Shown: piece after piece, positions 14,994-25,600 of the stretch
How positions within the stretch are numbered: the stretch's first letter is position 1
Layout: the number at the start of each line of letters is the position of its first letter
Origin: an uncultured Alistipes sp.
Lineage (GTDB): Bacteria; Bacteroidota; Bacteroidia; Bacteroidales; Rikenellaceae
DNA length: 64,000 nt
Direction: 5' to 3'
Assembly (NCBI GenBank): GCA_949288735.1
Contig: CASELE010000005.1
Location: forward strand, 1-64,000
Position numbers and translations under genes: made by a program
Notes under the pieces: model-generated
Seen by the model: only the letters and a program-made list of their open reading frames with translations
Database searches by the model: none
Told to the model about the DNA's origin: nothing

Positions 14994-15727
14994 ACGATTC
15001 GTCTGAAATAGGGTTTCAGTCTCTTGCGGAGTTCCGGGATCTCGGCACCCGAGAGCCGGAGTGTCGAGTCTCCGAGTGCCGGAAAGGTGTCGCGCAGCCG
15101 CTCCATGAGATAGCGCAGGTCCTCTTCGCCGTCGCAGCGGAGCGCCTCGGCGAACTGCAGCCCGCCGTCGTACACTTTAATATATAAGAGTCCGCTCTTT
15201 TCGGCCCGGATAGATACCGCCCGTTCTCCGGTCGCGGCCTCCTCCCTGTCGTCCAGCAACGGCGAGGTGTGGTGCAGCCGAACGTGCGGACGGCTCTCCA
15301 ACGCGCGCAGCGTCTCGCTGCGGACTGCCATGACGGCAATCCGCCCCTGCACGGGTCCGCTCCACACGATCTCCTCGCCGGTCGCCGGCGCGATGCCGGC
15401 AATCCGCAGCAGCGACGCCGCCAGACGGTACGCGGCGCTGCTGTCGGACAGCATCCCGCCCGGGAGATCCGTCGAGATACTCCGGCCATTCGCCGTCGTA
15501 TCCTCCCCTGCCGGGTCGGGCAGGGTGTCGAAGAGCTCCTGCGGTGCGAGCGTCGTCTTCTCCGTCAGCCAGCACACCTGCACATCGACCGCCGGGCCGC
15601 TGCCATGCACCGCCTCGTCGAGCGGTGCGAGTGCCTCCTCTGAAAAAGAGTGTCCACTCAACGCAAGCTGAATGGACACCTTTTCGATCGTAGGGGAGGG
15701 GCTAGTCTTCCCAGTTGCCCGCTTCAT
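14984..15727 (-). CDS. DUF3822 family protein, 247 aa
   Basis: A conserved Bacteroidota protein of unknown function that regularly precedes rsmD. The opening KVSIQLALSGHSFSEEAL and the closing LSGAEIPELRKRLKPYFRRI fit the family, whose fold is thought to be actin/ASKHA-like from distant similarity. No signal peptide or membrane segment is visible. The start overlaps the end of the upstream gene by 26 bases and its stop overlaps rsmD, so translation is probably coupled. Several Arg/Glu-rich stretches in the middle are more divergent than the ends. A link to ribosome maturation is only inferred from the constant pairing with rsmD. Confidence 0.7.
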   Translation of the reverse strand: MKRATGKTSPSPTIEKVSIQLALSGHSFSEEALAPLDEAVHGSGPAVDVQVCWLTEKTTLAPQELFDTLPDPAGEDTTANGRSISTDLPGGMLSDSSAAYRLAASLLRIAGIAPATGEEIVWSGPVQGRIAVMAVRSETLRALESRPHVRLHHTSPLLDDREEAATGERAVSIRAEKSGLLYIKVYDGGLQFAEALRCDGEEDLRYLMERLRDTFPALGDSTLRLSGAEIPELRKRLKPYFRRIVCA

Positions 15728-16340
15728 TGTTCGGAGCCTCCATCGAGCCGAACTTGATGCCGGCGTAACGGTTGTAGTTGTTGATCTGGTCGTCGATGTA
15801 GTTCACCACATCCTGATGGTAGGTCACCGTGTCGAGGAAGTGCTTGTAGGGTGCGCGGCACTCAACGACCGGAACCTGCACGTTGCCCGTCATTACCGTA
15901 CCGGCCTCGAGAATGAATTCCACCCGGTTGTCGGTATAGGGGATATAACGCAGATCGTATACCTGCTGGGCCGTCAGACGACGGGGGGCGAAGATGGTGT
16001 CGATCACGGCAATGTTGAACTGCTCCACATTCTTCAGTCCCAGCTGCTTGAGCCGGGCCATGGCGACCGAATCATCCTCGTCGACCAGTCGACGCTCCAT
16101 GGTGAGGCTGTCGTTCAGAATGAAGTGGGCGAGCGTGTCGAAGTCGGCGGTAAAGCGCTGATACTTGGACTTGAACGCACGCTCTGCCGAACGGATGTCC
16201 TTGATGCGATCGATAACGACGGCCGAGCGCTGCTTGAGTTCGTCTTCGAACTTGATCGGGGTGGAAATCTGCTTGTATACGACGTATACGAGCCCGATAA
16301 TTACCAGACCGAGAATGATTTGGAAGATTTTCTTTACCAT
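15702..16340 (-). CDS. Conserved Bacteroidota single-pass membrane protein, 212 aa
   Basis: Residues 4-22 form one N-terminal transmembrane helix (KIFQIILGLVIIGLVYVVY), and the remainder would face the periplasm or cytosol. The segment AVVIDRIKDIRSAERAFKSK followed by FTADFDTLAHFILNDSL is the hallmark of an orthologous group found upstream of DUF3822 and rsmD in Bacteroidales. The plan, a helix running straight into an amphipathic helix, recalls type IV pilin-like proteins, but the pilin cleavage site is missing. The start at 16340 is preferred; an apparent extension to 17939 is the antisense shadow of a helicase gene. It shares a 39-base spacer and a 16-base palindrome with the divergent helicase gene. 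Confidence 0.7.
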   Translation of the reverse strand: MVKKIFQIILGLVIIGLVYVVYKQISTPIKFEDELKQRSAVVIDRIKDIRSAERAFKSKYQRFTADFDTLAHFILNDSLTMERRLVDEDDSVAMARLKQLGLKNVEQFNIAVIDTIFAPRRLTAQQVYDLRYIPYTDNRVEFILEAGTVMTGNVQVPVVECRAPYKHFLDTVTYHQDVVNYIDDQINNYNRYAGIKFGSMEAPNNEAGNWED

Positions 16341-16356
16341 GTGGATATTTGTTATT

Positions 16357-16372
16357 AAGTTTGTACAAACTT
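16357..16372. promoter_or_regulatory. Perfect 16-base palindrome between divergent genes
   Basis: AAGTTTGTACAAACTT is a perfect palindrome lying in the 39-base spacer between the membrane protein (start 16340, minus) and the RecD-like helicase (start 16380, plus). A GATATTTG -7-like box for the plus gene lies at 16344-16351, so a protein bound to the palindrome would overlap its transcription start. Confidence 0.5.
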
Positions 16373-16379
16373 TTGTCCG

Positions 16380-17801
16380 ATGTTTCCTGCGGATATTGCG
16401 ACCCAAATTTACGCCAAAATTCGTTTCGACGCAACGGTTGGCCAAAAAAAAATCGTCGACATGCTCTCCCGCTTCGCCGCTTCGGAGGCGGACGGGCATA
16501 TTTTTGTGCTCAACGGGTACGCCGGCACGGGCAAGACGACCCTCATAGCGGCCTTCGTCGCGGCGCTCCGCACGCTGGGCGTGCCGAGCGTGCTGCTGGC
16601 TCCCACGGGTCGGGCCGCCAAGGTGTTGGCCCGCTACTCGGGCGTGCAGGCGCTGACGATCCACAAGCGCATCTACCGTCAGCGGGTCAATGCCTCGTAC
16701 GAGTCGCGTTTCTCGCTTGCGCCCAACATGGAGCGGGGGGCGGTGTTCATCGTCGACGAGGCCTCGATGCTCTCCGACGGCCCGTCGGACGGAGCCCTTT
16801 TCGGCAGCGGCTCGCTGCTGGCCGATCTGGTGGAGTATGTGCGCAGCGGCCGAGGCTGCCGGCTCGTGCTGGTGGGCGACAGCGCCCAGCTGCCACCCGT
16901 GGGGCGCGATACCAGTCCGGCGCTCGACCCTGCGGCGCTCGCCTCCTACGGCGGGCCGGTCTGTGCGACGCTCGACGAAGTGGTGCGTCAGGAGGCCGGT
17001 TCGGGTATTCTCTTCAATGCCACGCTGGTGCGCTGCATGCTCGGGCGCGGTCTGTTCGAGGTGCCGCGGTTCGACCTGGGCTATCCCGATTTCGAGCGGC
17101 TCGAGGGAGGCGAGTTTCTCGAACGGCTCGAGGAGTGCTACTGCCGTTACGGACGTGACGAGACCATCGTCGTCACCCGTTCGAACAAGCGTGCCAACCG
17201 CTACAACGAGGGGATCCGCCGCCACGTGTTGGGCGCCGAGGAGGAGATCGAGAGCGGCGACCTGCTGATGGTGGTCAAGAACAACTACTACTTTGCCGAA
17301 CATACGGAGGGGTCTCCGATGAACTTCATTGCCAACGGCGACATCGCGCGTCTGAAGAAGATCCGCCGCTTCGAAGAGTTCTACGGATTCCGCTTCGCCG
17401 ATGCCGTGCTTTCGTTCGGCGACTACGACGATGCGGAGATCCCGTGCCGCATCCTGCTCGATACGCTCGCCTCCGAGTCGCCTTCGCTGACGCGCGAGGA
17501 GTCGGCGCGTCTTTTCGACGAGGTGGAGAAGGACTACATGGAGATCGGGAGCCGCATCAAGCGCTTTCGGGCGATCCGCGAGAATCCGCACTACAATGCC
17601 CTGCAGGTTAAGTTCGCCTATGCCGTTACCTGCCACAAGGCGCAGGGCGGTCAGTGGCGGGCGGTCTTCGTGGACCGCTGCCTCTTCGGCGACGAACCGA
17701 TGACGGCCGATCTGATGCGATGGCTCTATACGGCGCTTACGCGCGCTACCGAAAAGGTCTATCTGGTCAACTTCGACGAACGCTTCTATGACGAACCGTA
17801 A
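16380..17801 (+). CDS. RecD-like ATP-dependent DNA helicase (superfamily 1), 473 aa
   Basis: A compact SF1B helicase: Walker A GYAGTGKTT at about residues 45-53, motif Ia LLAPTGRAAKVL, Walker B VFIVDEASMLS, motif III LVLVGDSAQLPP and the C-terminal motif FAYAVTCHKAQGGQW with YTALTRA at the end. It lacks the N-terminal extension of RecD2 and matches the short RecD/Pif1-like helicases widespread in Bacteroidota. Likely 5'-3' unwinding in repair or recombination. The stop overlaps the following glycosylase gene by 14 bases, so the two DNA-repair genes are probably co-translated. Confidence 0.85.
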   Translation: MFPADIATQIYAKIRFDATVGQKKIVDMLSRFAASEADGHIFVLNGYAGTGKTTLIAAFVAALRTLGVPSVLLAPTGRAAKVLARYSGVQALTIHKRIYRQRVNASYESRFSLAPNMERGAVFIVDEASMLSDGPSDGALFGSGSLLADLVEYVRSGRGCRLVLVGDSAQLPPVGRDTSPALDPAALASYGGPVCATLDEVVRQEAGSGILFNATLVRCMLGRGLFEVPRFDLGYPDFERLEGGEFLERLEECYCRYGRDETIVVTRSNKRANRYNEGIRRHVLGAEEEIESGDLLMVVKNNYYFAEHTEGSPMNFIANGDIARLKKIRRFEEFYGFRFADAVLSFGDYDDAEIPCRILLDTLASESPSLTREESARLFDEVEKDYMEIGSRIKRFRAIRENPHYNALQVKFAYAVTCHKAQGGQWRAVFVDRCLFGDEPMTADLMRWLYTALTRATEKVYLVNFDERFYDEP

Positions 17802-18417
17802 CCGTGACGATCTCCGGCCGGAAGAGGCGGCCGCCGGGGCGGGTCCGGTCGAACGCCATCCGCTCGCGCCGTTTCTTCCGCCGCGGGCGCGCGTGCTCCT
17901 GCTGGGCAGCTTTCCGCCGCCGCGGCGCCGCTGGTGCATGGAGTTCTACTATCCCAATCCGCAGAACGACATGTGGCGGATTGCGGGGCTGCTCTTCTTC
18001 GGCGACAAGGGGTATTTTCTCGATCCGTCGCTCCGCGGTTTCGACCGCGACCGTATCGTCTCCTTCTGCCGCGAGCGGGGTATTGCGCTTCACGATACGG
18101 CGGCCGAGGTGGTGCGGTTGCGCGACAACGCCTCGGACGACCTGCTGCACGTGGTGCGCGAGAGCGACCTCGGGGCGCTTCTCCGGCAGCTGCCCGAGTG
18201 CCGTGCGGTGGCCGCCACGGGCGGCAAGGCGGCCGATACGCTCGTCCGGCGCCTCGGCTGTGACTCCCCGGCCGTGGGCGGAGCTGTGCGATTCTCTCTG
18301 GATGGCCGGCCGATGTCTCTGTGGCGCATGCCCTCCACCTCGCGCGCCTATCCGCGGCCGATCGAGTGGAAAGCCGAACATTACGGCCGGCTGTTCGCGG
18401 CGTGCGGTCTTCTGTGA
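17788..18417 (+). CDS. Uracil-DNA glycosylase superfamily protein, 209 aa
   Basis: VLLLGSFPPPRRRWCMEFYY followed by NPQNDMWRIAG is the signature of the Mug/UdgX-like branch of the uracil-DNA glycosylase superfamily (GSxPG...YYxNPxNxFWRI in Mug). C-terminal MPSTSRAYPRPIEWKAEHY supplies the second active-site segment (MPSTS, cf. LPSTSxA). It would remove damaged or mismatched pyrimidines from DNA. The start overlaps the helicase gene by 14 bases and mutS follows about 90 bases downstream with its own promoter, forming a repair neighbourhood. The N-terminal 20 residues are Glu/Ala-rich and probably unstructured. Substrate preference cannot be read from sequence. Confidence 0.8.
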   Translation: MTNRNRDDLRPEEAAAGAGPVERHPLAPFLPPRARVLLLGSFPPPRRRWCMEFYYPNPQNDMWRIAGLLFFGDKGYFLDPSLRGFDRDRIVSFCRERGIALHDTAAEVVRLRDNASDDLLHVVRESDLGALLRQLPECRAVAATGGKAADTLVRRLGCDSPAVGGAVRFSLDGRPMSLWRMPSTSRAYPRPIEWKAEHYGRLFAACGLL

Positions 18418-18473
18418 AGATGCGCGGATGAAAAAAGGGTATCTGCGCGACCGCTCCGAACGCGGCTTTTGCG

Positions 18474-18481
18474 TATCTTTG
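18474..18481 (+). promoter_or_regulatory. -7 box of mutS
   Basis: TATCTTTG, a perfect TAnnTTTG match, lies 28 bases before the TTG start of mutS. Confidence 0.6.
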
Positions 18482-18509
18482 CGGACGCATAACCCATATC
18501 CGATCAGAA

Positions 18510-21188
18510 TTGGCTGCTGACAAGAAATATGTGGAGACCCCGCTGATGAAGCAGTACTATGCCATCAAGGCGGTCCATCCCGACGCGATTCTGCTTTTCC
18601 GCGTAGGCGACTTCTATGAAACCTTTGGCGAGGATGCCATCCGCGCGAGTTCCATCCTGGGCATCACGCTCACGCGGCGCGCCAACGGCGCCGCCTCGTT
18701 CGTCGAACTGGCGGGCTTCCCCTATCACGCCGTCGACACCTATCTGCCCAAGCTGGTCCGGGCGGGCGAGCGGGTGGCCATCTGCGAGCAGCTCGAAGAT
18801 CCCAAACTGGTCAGGGGGCTCGTCAAGCGGGGCGTGATCGAATTGGTTACCCCCGGGGTGGTGATGGGCGACAACATACTCTCCAACAAGGAGAATACCT
18901 ATCTTGCCGCCGTTTCGTTCGGCCGGCGATGCACGGGAGTCTCGTTTCTCGATATCTCGACGGGCGAGTTCTATGTGGCCGAAGGCACGGATGCCTATGT
19001 CGACAAACTGGTATCGAACCTCAATCCCAAGGAGATTGTCTATTCGCGCAGCTGCGAGGAGCGTTTCGGCAACCTCTTCGGGTCGCGCTATTACAGCTAC
19101 CGTCTCGACGACTGGGTCTTCTCCGAGGAGAGCTGCCGCGAGAAGCTCTGCCGCCAGTTCGGCACCTCCACGCTCAAGGGCTTCGGTGTCGACGGCATGA
19201 CGAGCGGCATCTCGGCGGCGGGGGCCATACTCCATTACCTCGAATTCACCGAGCACCGCCGGACGGGACATATCCTCTCCATCGCGCGGATCGATTCGGA
19301 CGACTACGTATGGATCGACCGTTTTACAATCCGCAATCTGGAGCTCTTCGCCTCGAACGGCGGCGACGGACGCGGCGGATTTGTCGGCGCCATCGACCGG
19401 ACACAGACCCCCATGGGCGGGCGTCTGCTCAAGCGCTGGATCGCCATGCCGCTGGTCGATACGCAACGTATCGGCCGGCGGCTCGATGCGGTGGAGCGCT
19501 TCACGGCCGACGCCGGACTGGCCGATGCACTGGGCGAACAGGTGGCCTTCATCGGCGATCTGGAGCGCATCGCTTCGCGTGTGGCGGCCGCCCGGGTCGC
19601 ACCGCGCGAACTGGTGCAGCTGAAGAATTCGCTCGCGGCAGCCGGGACGCTGCGTGCCATACTCGAGTCGACCGCCGACGAGGAGCTGCATCGGCTGGCC
19701 GCCGACATCGATCCGCTCGAGAGCGTGCGCGAGCGCATTGCCCGCGAAATATGGCCCGACCCGCAGAACAATCAGATCCAGAAGGGAGGCGTGATAGCCG
19801 ACGGGGTCGACGCCGAACTGGACGACCTGCGCCGCATCGCGCTTCACGGCAAGGATGTGCTGGCGCAGATCCAGCAGCGCGAGAGCGAAGCGACGGGCAT
19901 CCCGTCGCTCAAGATCAGCTACAACAACGTCTTCGGCTACTACATCGAGGTGCGCAATGCCCACCGGGAGAAGGTTCCCGAATCGTGGGTCCGCAAGCAG
20001 ACGCTCGCCAATGCCGAGCGCTACGTGACGGCCGAGCTGAAGGAGTACGAGGAGAAGATTCTGGGTGCCGAGGAGAAGATGCTCCAGATCGAGCAGCGCA
20101 TCTACGCCGAACTGGTGCAGTTCGTCGCCGGTTCGCTTCGGGAGCTGCTGCGCGACGCGGCGGCGGTCGCCCGTATCGACTGCCTGCTCTCCTTCGCCCG
20201 CATTGCCTGCGAACGCCGCTACGTGCGCCCGGTGCTCGACGACGGCAAGCGCATCGATATCCGCCAGGGACGACATCCGGTCATCGAGACGATGCTTCCC
20301 GTGGGCGAGGAGTATGTGCCGAACGACGTGATGCTCGACGACAGCGAGCAGCAGATCATGATGATTACCGGCCCCAACATGTCGGGTAAGTCGGCTCTGC
20401 TGCGGCAGACGGCGCTCATCGTGCTCATGGCCCAGATGGGGTCGTTCGTGCCGGCCGAATCGGCCCGCATCGGCGTGGTGGACAAGATTTTCACCCGGGT
20501 AGGCGCTTCGGACAACATATCGCAGGGCGAATCGACCTTCATGGTCGAGATGCTCGAGTCTGCCAGTATCCTGAACAACGTATCCGACCGCAGCATCGTG
20601 CTGCTCGACGAGATAGGCCGCGGTACGAGTACCTACGACGGCATATCGATTGCCTGGGCCATGGTCGAGTACCTGCACGACCATCCGAAGGCCCGGGCCC
20701 GCACGCTCTTCGCCACGCACTACCATGAGCTCAACGAGATGGAGCAGCACTGTCCGCGTGTGAAGAACTACCACGTGAGCGTGAAGGAGGTGGACAATAC
20801 GATTGTCTTCCTGCGCAAACTCGAACGGGGCGGTACGGAGCATTCGTTCGGTATCCATGTGGCGCGCATGGCCGGCATGCCCGCATCGGTAGTGGCGCGT
20901 GCGGGCGAGATTTTGCGCAGTTTCGAGCAGGCCGAGGCGGAGTGCGCGCCGGATGCCGCGACCTGCTCCGCGCAGTCGCCCGCGCGGCGGCATGGCCGTG
21001 CCGCACATCGTGCGGTCGGCAAGGCCGGTGCGGCATCGCGGCAGGGGATTCAGCTCTCCATGTTCCGGCTCGACGATCCGGTACTCATGCAGATCCGTGA
21101 CCGCATCCGCGATCTCGACATCGATTCGCTTACGCCGCTCGAGGCGCTCAATACGCTCAATGAAATCAAGAAGATTGCCGAGCTTTGA
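18510..21188 (+). CDS. mutS: DNA mismatch repair protein MutS, 892 aa
   Basis: All MutS domains are present: mismatch-binding domain I with [17 protein letters not shown] (the Phe-x-Glu wedge in DFYETF), connector, lever and clamp ([17 protein letters not shown]-like helices at residues 500-540) and the C-terminal ATPase with Walker A GPNMSGKS near residue 621, STFMVEM, Walker [15 protein letters not shown] and [10 protein letters not shown]. The start is a TTG at 18510; it gives the expected N-terminus ([20 protein letters not shown]), whereas the first in-frame ATG is 12 codons inside it. The region near residue 815-850 is Ala/Arg-rich and low complexity. The protein recognises mismatches and recruits MutL. 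A strong hairpin ends the gene. Confidence 0.95.
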   Translation: MAADKKYVETPLMKQYYAIKAVHPDAILLFRVGDFYETFGEDAIRASSILGITLTRRANGAASFVELAGFPYHAVDTYLPKLVRAGERVAICEQLEDPKLVRGLVKRGVIELVTPGVVMGDNILSNKENTYLAAVSFGRRCTGVSFLDISTGEFYVAEGTDAYVDKLVSNLNPKEIVYSRSCEERFGNLFGSRYYSYRLDDWVFSEESCREKLCRQFGTSTLKGFGVDGMTSGISAAGAILHYLEFTEHRRTGHILSIARIDSDDYVWIDRFTIRNLELFASNGGDGRGGFVGAIDRTQTPMGGRLLKRWIAMPLVDTQRIGRRLDAVERFTADAGLADALGEQVAFIGDLERIASRVAAARVAPRELVQLKNSLAAAGTLRAILESTADEELHRLAADIDPLESVRERIAREIWPDPQNNQIQKGGVIADGVDAELDDLRRIALHGKDVLAQIQQRESEATGIPSLKISYNNVFGYYIEVRNAHREKVPESWVRKQTLANAERYVTAELKEYEEKILGAEEKMLQIEQRIYAELVQFVAGSLRELLRDAAAVARIDCLLSFARIACERRYVRPVLDDGKRIDIRQGRHPVIETMLPVGEEYVPNDVMLDDSEQQIMMITGPNMSGKSALLRQTALIVLMAQMGSFVPAESARIGVVDKIFTRVGASDNISQGESTFMVEMLESASILNNVSDRSIVLLDEIGRGTSTYDGISIAWAMVEYLHDHPKARARTLFATHYHELNEMEQHCPRVKNYHVSVKEVDNTIVFLRKLERGGTEHSFGIHVARMAGMPASVVARAGEILRSFEQAEAECAPDAATCSAQSPARRHGRAAHRAVGKAGAASRQGIQLSMFRLDDPVLMQIRDRIRDLDIDSLTPLEALNTLNEIKKIAEL

Positions 21189-21234
21189 CTCCGGCCGGAC
21201 GCATGCGGGGCTCTCTCCCGATGCCGCGTCCGAT

Positions 21235-21277
21235 ACGACGCACGGGCCTCACCTTTCGGGTGGGGCCCGTGCGTCGT
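21235..21277. terminator. Bidirectional hairpin between mutS and the efflux operon
   Basis: A 19-base stem (21235-21253 with 21259-21277, one mismatch, loop TTTCG) stands between two convergent genes. It lacks a strong T tract, so it may act by blocking RNA polymerase or protecting 3' ends. Confidence 0.6.
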
Positions 21278-21305
21278 CGTGTCGTTCTGCGGGACCTGCT
21301 GCGGA

Positions 21306-22613
21306 CTATCGGAGCTGTCCTGTAGTCCGCAGATATTCGGTACGGTAGATGCGGTATTGCGTCTGTGCCTCGATATAGTTGCTCTGTGCCTGCTGCCACT
21401 GTGCCTGGGCATCGAGCAGGTCGGTCAGCGATGCCATCGAGGCGGCGTGGCGGTTCTGCATGACACGCAGGCTCTCCTCGGCCTGCCGCAGGGCGACGGC
21501 CGCAGCCTCGATGAAGCGGTATCCGTCCTCCACGTTCCGGATGGCCTGCTGCGCTTCGAGATCCATCAGCCGCGAGTTGCGCTCCAGATCGAGCCGGGCA
21601 TTCTCCAGGTCGAGCCGTGCTCGGCGCGTCTTCTTGCGTCCTTCGCCCCAGTGGAATATCGGAATCCGCACGGCGAGCATGGCCAGACCCATGCCGTCGC
21701 GAAACTCCTGCGTGTAGGAGTAGGGCGTGCCGTCGGGCAGCTGGGTGGAGCCGTGTAGCTTGATATTGCCGAAATAGGAGTAGCCTGCGCTGAGACCGAT
21801 CTGAGGCAGATAGTCGGCGCGCGTCATGCGGATCTGCTCTTCGCTTGCCTCAAGTTGCCGTTCGAGCAGATGGAGTTCGGGCCGGGCGCTGATGTCGCCG
21901 TCGAGTCTTCCCGGCGCTTCGGCTTCGAGAAGCGTGTCGGTCGGTACGATGCGCGTGTCGGGCCCGACACCGATGATGCGGCAGAGCGACATGCGGCACA
22001 GGTCGGCGCCGTTGCGGGCGCGGTGCAGCTGGTAGAGGATTTCGCTGCGGCGCGCTTCGACACGCAGCCGGTCGTTGTCCAGGGCCATGCCGCTCCGTAC
22101 CGAGGCCAGTGTCTGGTTCAGCAGCGTATCCATCAGCGTCATGTAACGTTCGGTCATGCGTACCTTGCGTTCCACGGCAACAAGGGTCCAGTAGGCGTTG
22201 TCGGCTTCGGAGAGTACCTCGGCCCTCGTCATCTGCAGCTGCTCCTCGGCCGCCTCGGCGCCGATACGCGCCAGCCGTTGAGCCGCCGTGATCTTGCCGC
22301 CCGCATAGATGGGCTGCGTCAGCGTGATGCCGGCCATATAGCTCCCCCGCATGCGCAGTTCGGTGCCCATCATGTCGAAGTCGGGCAGCATGTAGGCTCC
22401 CATGGCCGAACCTTCGAGCGAAGGCAGCGAGGCCGTCGTGGCGATTTTCCGGTCGAGCTCCGCCTGCTGGAGTGCGTTGCCGGCCTTGCGGAGCTCTTCG
22501 CTGTGGGCGACGGCCATTTCGCGGCAGCGCTCCGGCGTGAGCTCGAGCGTCTGGGCCGGGGTCTCCGTACAGAGCAGGAGTCCGGCGAAGAGAGGCAGGA
22601 TGTATCTTTTCAT
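21306..22613 (-). CDS. TolC-family outer membrane efflux protein, 435 aa
   Basis: A Sec signal peptide (MKRYILPLFAGLLLCTETPAQ) is followed by two outer membrane efflux repeats rich in long amphipathic helices (QQAELDRKIATTASLPSLEG; ALRQAEESLRVMQNRHAASM), the TolC pattern. It forms the outer-membrane exit duct of a tripartite pump. The gene is third of a minus-strand operon after the membrane-fusion protein and RND pump genes, 8 bases after the pump stop. The helix breaks SAGYSYFGNIKLHG and RIPIFHWGEGRKKTRRARLD mark the second repeat, where the barrel strands lie. Length is normal for the family. Confidence 0.85.
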   Translation of the reverse strand: MKRYILPLFAGLLLCTETPAQTLELTPERCREMAVAHSEELRKAGNALQQAELDRKIATTASLPSLEGSAMGAYMLPDFDMMGTELRMRGSYMAGITLTQPIYAGGKITAAQRLARIGAEAAEEQLQMTRAEVLSEADNAYWTLVAVERKVRMTERYMTLMDTLLNQTLASVRSGMALDNDRLRVEARRSEILYQLHRARNGADLCRMSLCRIIGVGPDTRIVPTDTLLEAEAPGRLDGDISARPELHLLERQLEASEEQIRMTRADYLPQIGLSAGYSYFGNIKLHGSTQLPDGTPYSYTQEFRDGMGLAMLAVRIPIFHWGEGRKKTRRARLDLENARLDLERNSRLMDLEAQQAIRNVEDGYRFIEAAAVALRQAEESLRVMQNRHAASMASLTDLLDAQAQWQQAQSNYIEAQTQYRIYRTEYLRTTGQLR

Positions 22614-22621
22614 GACAGTGG

Positions 22622-25600
22622 CTATCTTTGGATGGGTGAGACGGTCTGTGCGGGTTTGCCTACGCGGAACATGGCCGTATAGAAGAGCGGGAGCAGCATG
22701 AGCGTGATGAGGGTACCGACCGTCAGGCCGCCCATGATGCAGATGGCCATCGAACCGTACATCGGGTCGCCCACGAGCGGTACCATTCCGACGATGGTGG
22801 TCAGCGAGGCCATCAGTACGGGCCTTACGCGCGATACGGTGGCTTCGATGACGGCGTGATAGGGGTCGACATGTTCCTCTGTCTGGAGCCGGTTGATCTC
22901 ATCGACCAGGACGATGGCATTCTTGACCATCATGCCGATCAGACCCATCATGCCGATGATGGCCATGAAGGTAAAGGGCTGGCCCGTGACGAGCAGCGCC
23001 GGCGTGATGCCGCAGATGACGAAGGGGAAACAGAGCAGGATGAGCGCCACCTTGCGCCAGCTGTTGAAGAGGAACAGCAGGATGACAAGAATCAGGAAGA
23101 TGGTGAGGGGCAGGTTCTTCATCACGTTGCCGGTCGCCTCTTTCTGCAGTTCGCCCTCACCGACCCAGCGCATGGCGTAGCCGTCGGGCAGCGGAATCGA
23201 CTCGATCCGGTCGCGGATGGAGGCTACGACCTTGGCCGGTGTGGCGTCGTCGAGGTCGGGGTTGGGGTCGCACTCCGCCTCGATGGCGCGTCGGCCGTTG
23301 AGCCGGTGCACCACCTCTTCGTCCCAGTCGAGCCTGATGTCGTCCACGACGCTGCTCAGGGGTGTGGTGCGGAAGAGTTCGTCGCTCAGTTCGTTCAGAT
23401 TGACTCCTCCGCCGAGTATCGATTGCAGCTCATCCGCCCCGAACCGCAGGTTCGCCATGCTCCATACGGGGATGTCGTCGAGATCGGTGATGCGGCTGCC
23501 ATCGTTGTCGCGCACCTGCAGCTGTACCGTCAGCATGCGGTCCTGGTCGGTCAGTACGCCCACGGGCATGCCGTCGGTGGCGGCAAGCAGGGCGTTGCCT
23601 ACGTCGTTGCGGCCGATGCCGGCACGCAGGGCATTGGACTGGAGATATTCGGCGACGAGCACCTTGCCCGTCGGCTTCCAGTTGTTCTGGACCGAATAGG
23701 GATCCACGTAGGGGCAGTCGCGCATCACCTCTTCGGCCCGGGCGCTCAGCTGCCGCAATACGGCGGGATCGGGACCCGTGAACTCCACTTCGACCGTATG
23801 CGAGGTCGAAATCGAGAAGTTGTACTTGCGGAAGCGGATGTAGGCGTCGGGATAGCGTTCGCGCAGCATGCGCCGGATGCCGGGTATCTGCTCCACGACG
23901 GTGCGGTAGTCCTTGCAGTCGACCGTCAGTTCGCCGTAGCAGTCGCCGCCCGCGGTCACCGGCCGCACCAGGCAGTAGCGGGCCGGGGCTCCGCCCATGC
24001 TGGCGGCCACCCGCTCGACGGCCGGATTTTCGGCCAGCAGTCCGCTGATTTCGAGCAGGTCTTCGCGTACGCGGTCGGGCGAGCTCTGCTCGGGCAGGTA
24101 GTATTCGATGACGAACTGCCTGTAGTCGAAGTCGGGGAAGAAGAGATTCTTTACGTGCGTCAGACCGAATATGCAGAGGGCCAGAAGCATGACGGCTGTA
24201 GCGATGGTCGTCTTCTTGTGGTCGATGAGCAGGGCGACGGTGCGTCGCACGAAACGGTGCACGGGCGAATTCATCACGCCGTTCTCTTTCCCGTCCCTGC
24301 GCCTTTCGCGGGCCGGAAGCCAGCTCTTTGCACAGACGGGGACCTGCACGAGTGCCAGTACCCAGCTGGCCAGCAGACTGATGCAGAGCACCAGGAAGAG
24401 ATCTCCGGCATACTCGCCCGCCGAATCGGGCGAGAGATATATGCAGATGAAGGTGGCCGCGGCGATGACGGTGGCTCCCAGAAGCGGAAGCGCCGTATTA
24501 TGCCCGATGCGGTAGAGATACGTCTTCGGGGCGAGCCCCCGCTTCTTGTCCACCAGGATGCCGTCCATGATCACCACGGCGTTGTCCACGAGCATGCCCA
24601 TCGCGACGATGAAGGCACCCAGCGAAATACGCTGCAGCGTGGTGCCGCAGACGAACAGCAGCGGAAACGATACGGCGACGGTCAGCACCAGTCCGAAACC
24701 GATGATAAGACCGCTGCGCAGCCCCATGGTGAAGACGAGCACGAGGATGACGATGAGGACCGATTCGAGCAGGTTCCACATGAACGAGGCTATGGCGTCG
24801 CTTACCATGTCGGGCTGGAAGAAGATCTTCTGCATATGCATGCCGGCCGGCACCGACTCCATCGTCTCGGCCAGCCGGGCGTCGACCGCCCTGCCGACAT
24901 CGGGGACTATGGCGTCCTCCTCCATGGCCACGCAGATGGCCAGCGCCGGCTTTCCGCCGACGAAGAAGCCGTTGCGCTGCGGCTCGGCATAGCCGCGCTC
25001 CACGCGGGCCACGTCGCCCAGCCGGATCTGTTTGCCTTCGGGCGTGGCGATGAGCAGGTCGCGCAGGTCCGATTCGTCCGCTATGTCCGAGTCGACGCTC
25101 AGCCGGATGCGCTCCCCGTCGACGGTGTAGTCGCCTGCTCCGACAGGCTTGCCGACCGACTGTAGCGCGGCCATGAGCCGCACGGGGATAAGGCCGTTGC
25201 GGGCGAGATCCTCTTTCGATACCACCACGTTGATCGTCTCGTCGCGGTTGCCGACGATGAGGATGCGCTTGACCCCCTTTACGTCGAGCAGCTGCCGCCG
25301 GATGAACTTGGCGTAGCGGTACATCTCGGGATAGTCGTATCCGTCGGCCGTCAGGGCGTAGAAGATGCCGTAGACATCCATCATGTCGTCGATGACGACC
25401 GGAGCGTAGCACCCGGCCGGAAGCAGGGGCGCCAGATCGTTCACCTTGCGGCGCAGCAGGTCGAAGTGCTGCTCCAGCTCGTCGATGAGTACCGTCATCT
25501 CGAATTCGACGGTGACGAGCGCCTGCCCGTTGTGGCATTCCGAACGCACCTTCTTTACGTTGGGCAGTGTGCGCAACTGCTCTTCGAGGGGCTGCGCCAC

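Noticed and set aside
15702-17939. A 745-codon frame that seems to fuse the membrane protein with a long N-terminal part
   Set aside because: The first 530 codons are antisense to the RecD-like helicase; the real gene starts at 16340 with a transmembrane helix, next to the divergent promoter.
18504-21008. A very long open frame on the strand opposite mutS
   Set aside because: It is the shadow of mutS: the protein is His/Arg/Asp-rich, has no family pattern, and GC-rich codons keep the antisense frame open. The same holds for long antisense frames opposite the tail genes, the RND pump, feoAB, glmM and dnaE.
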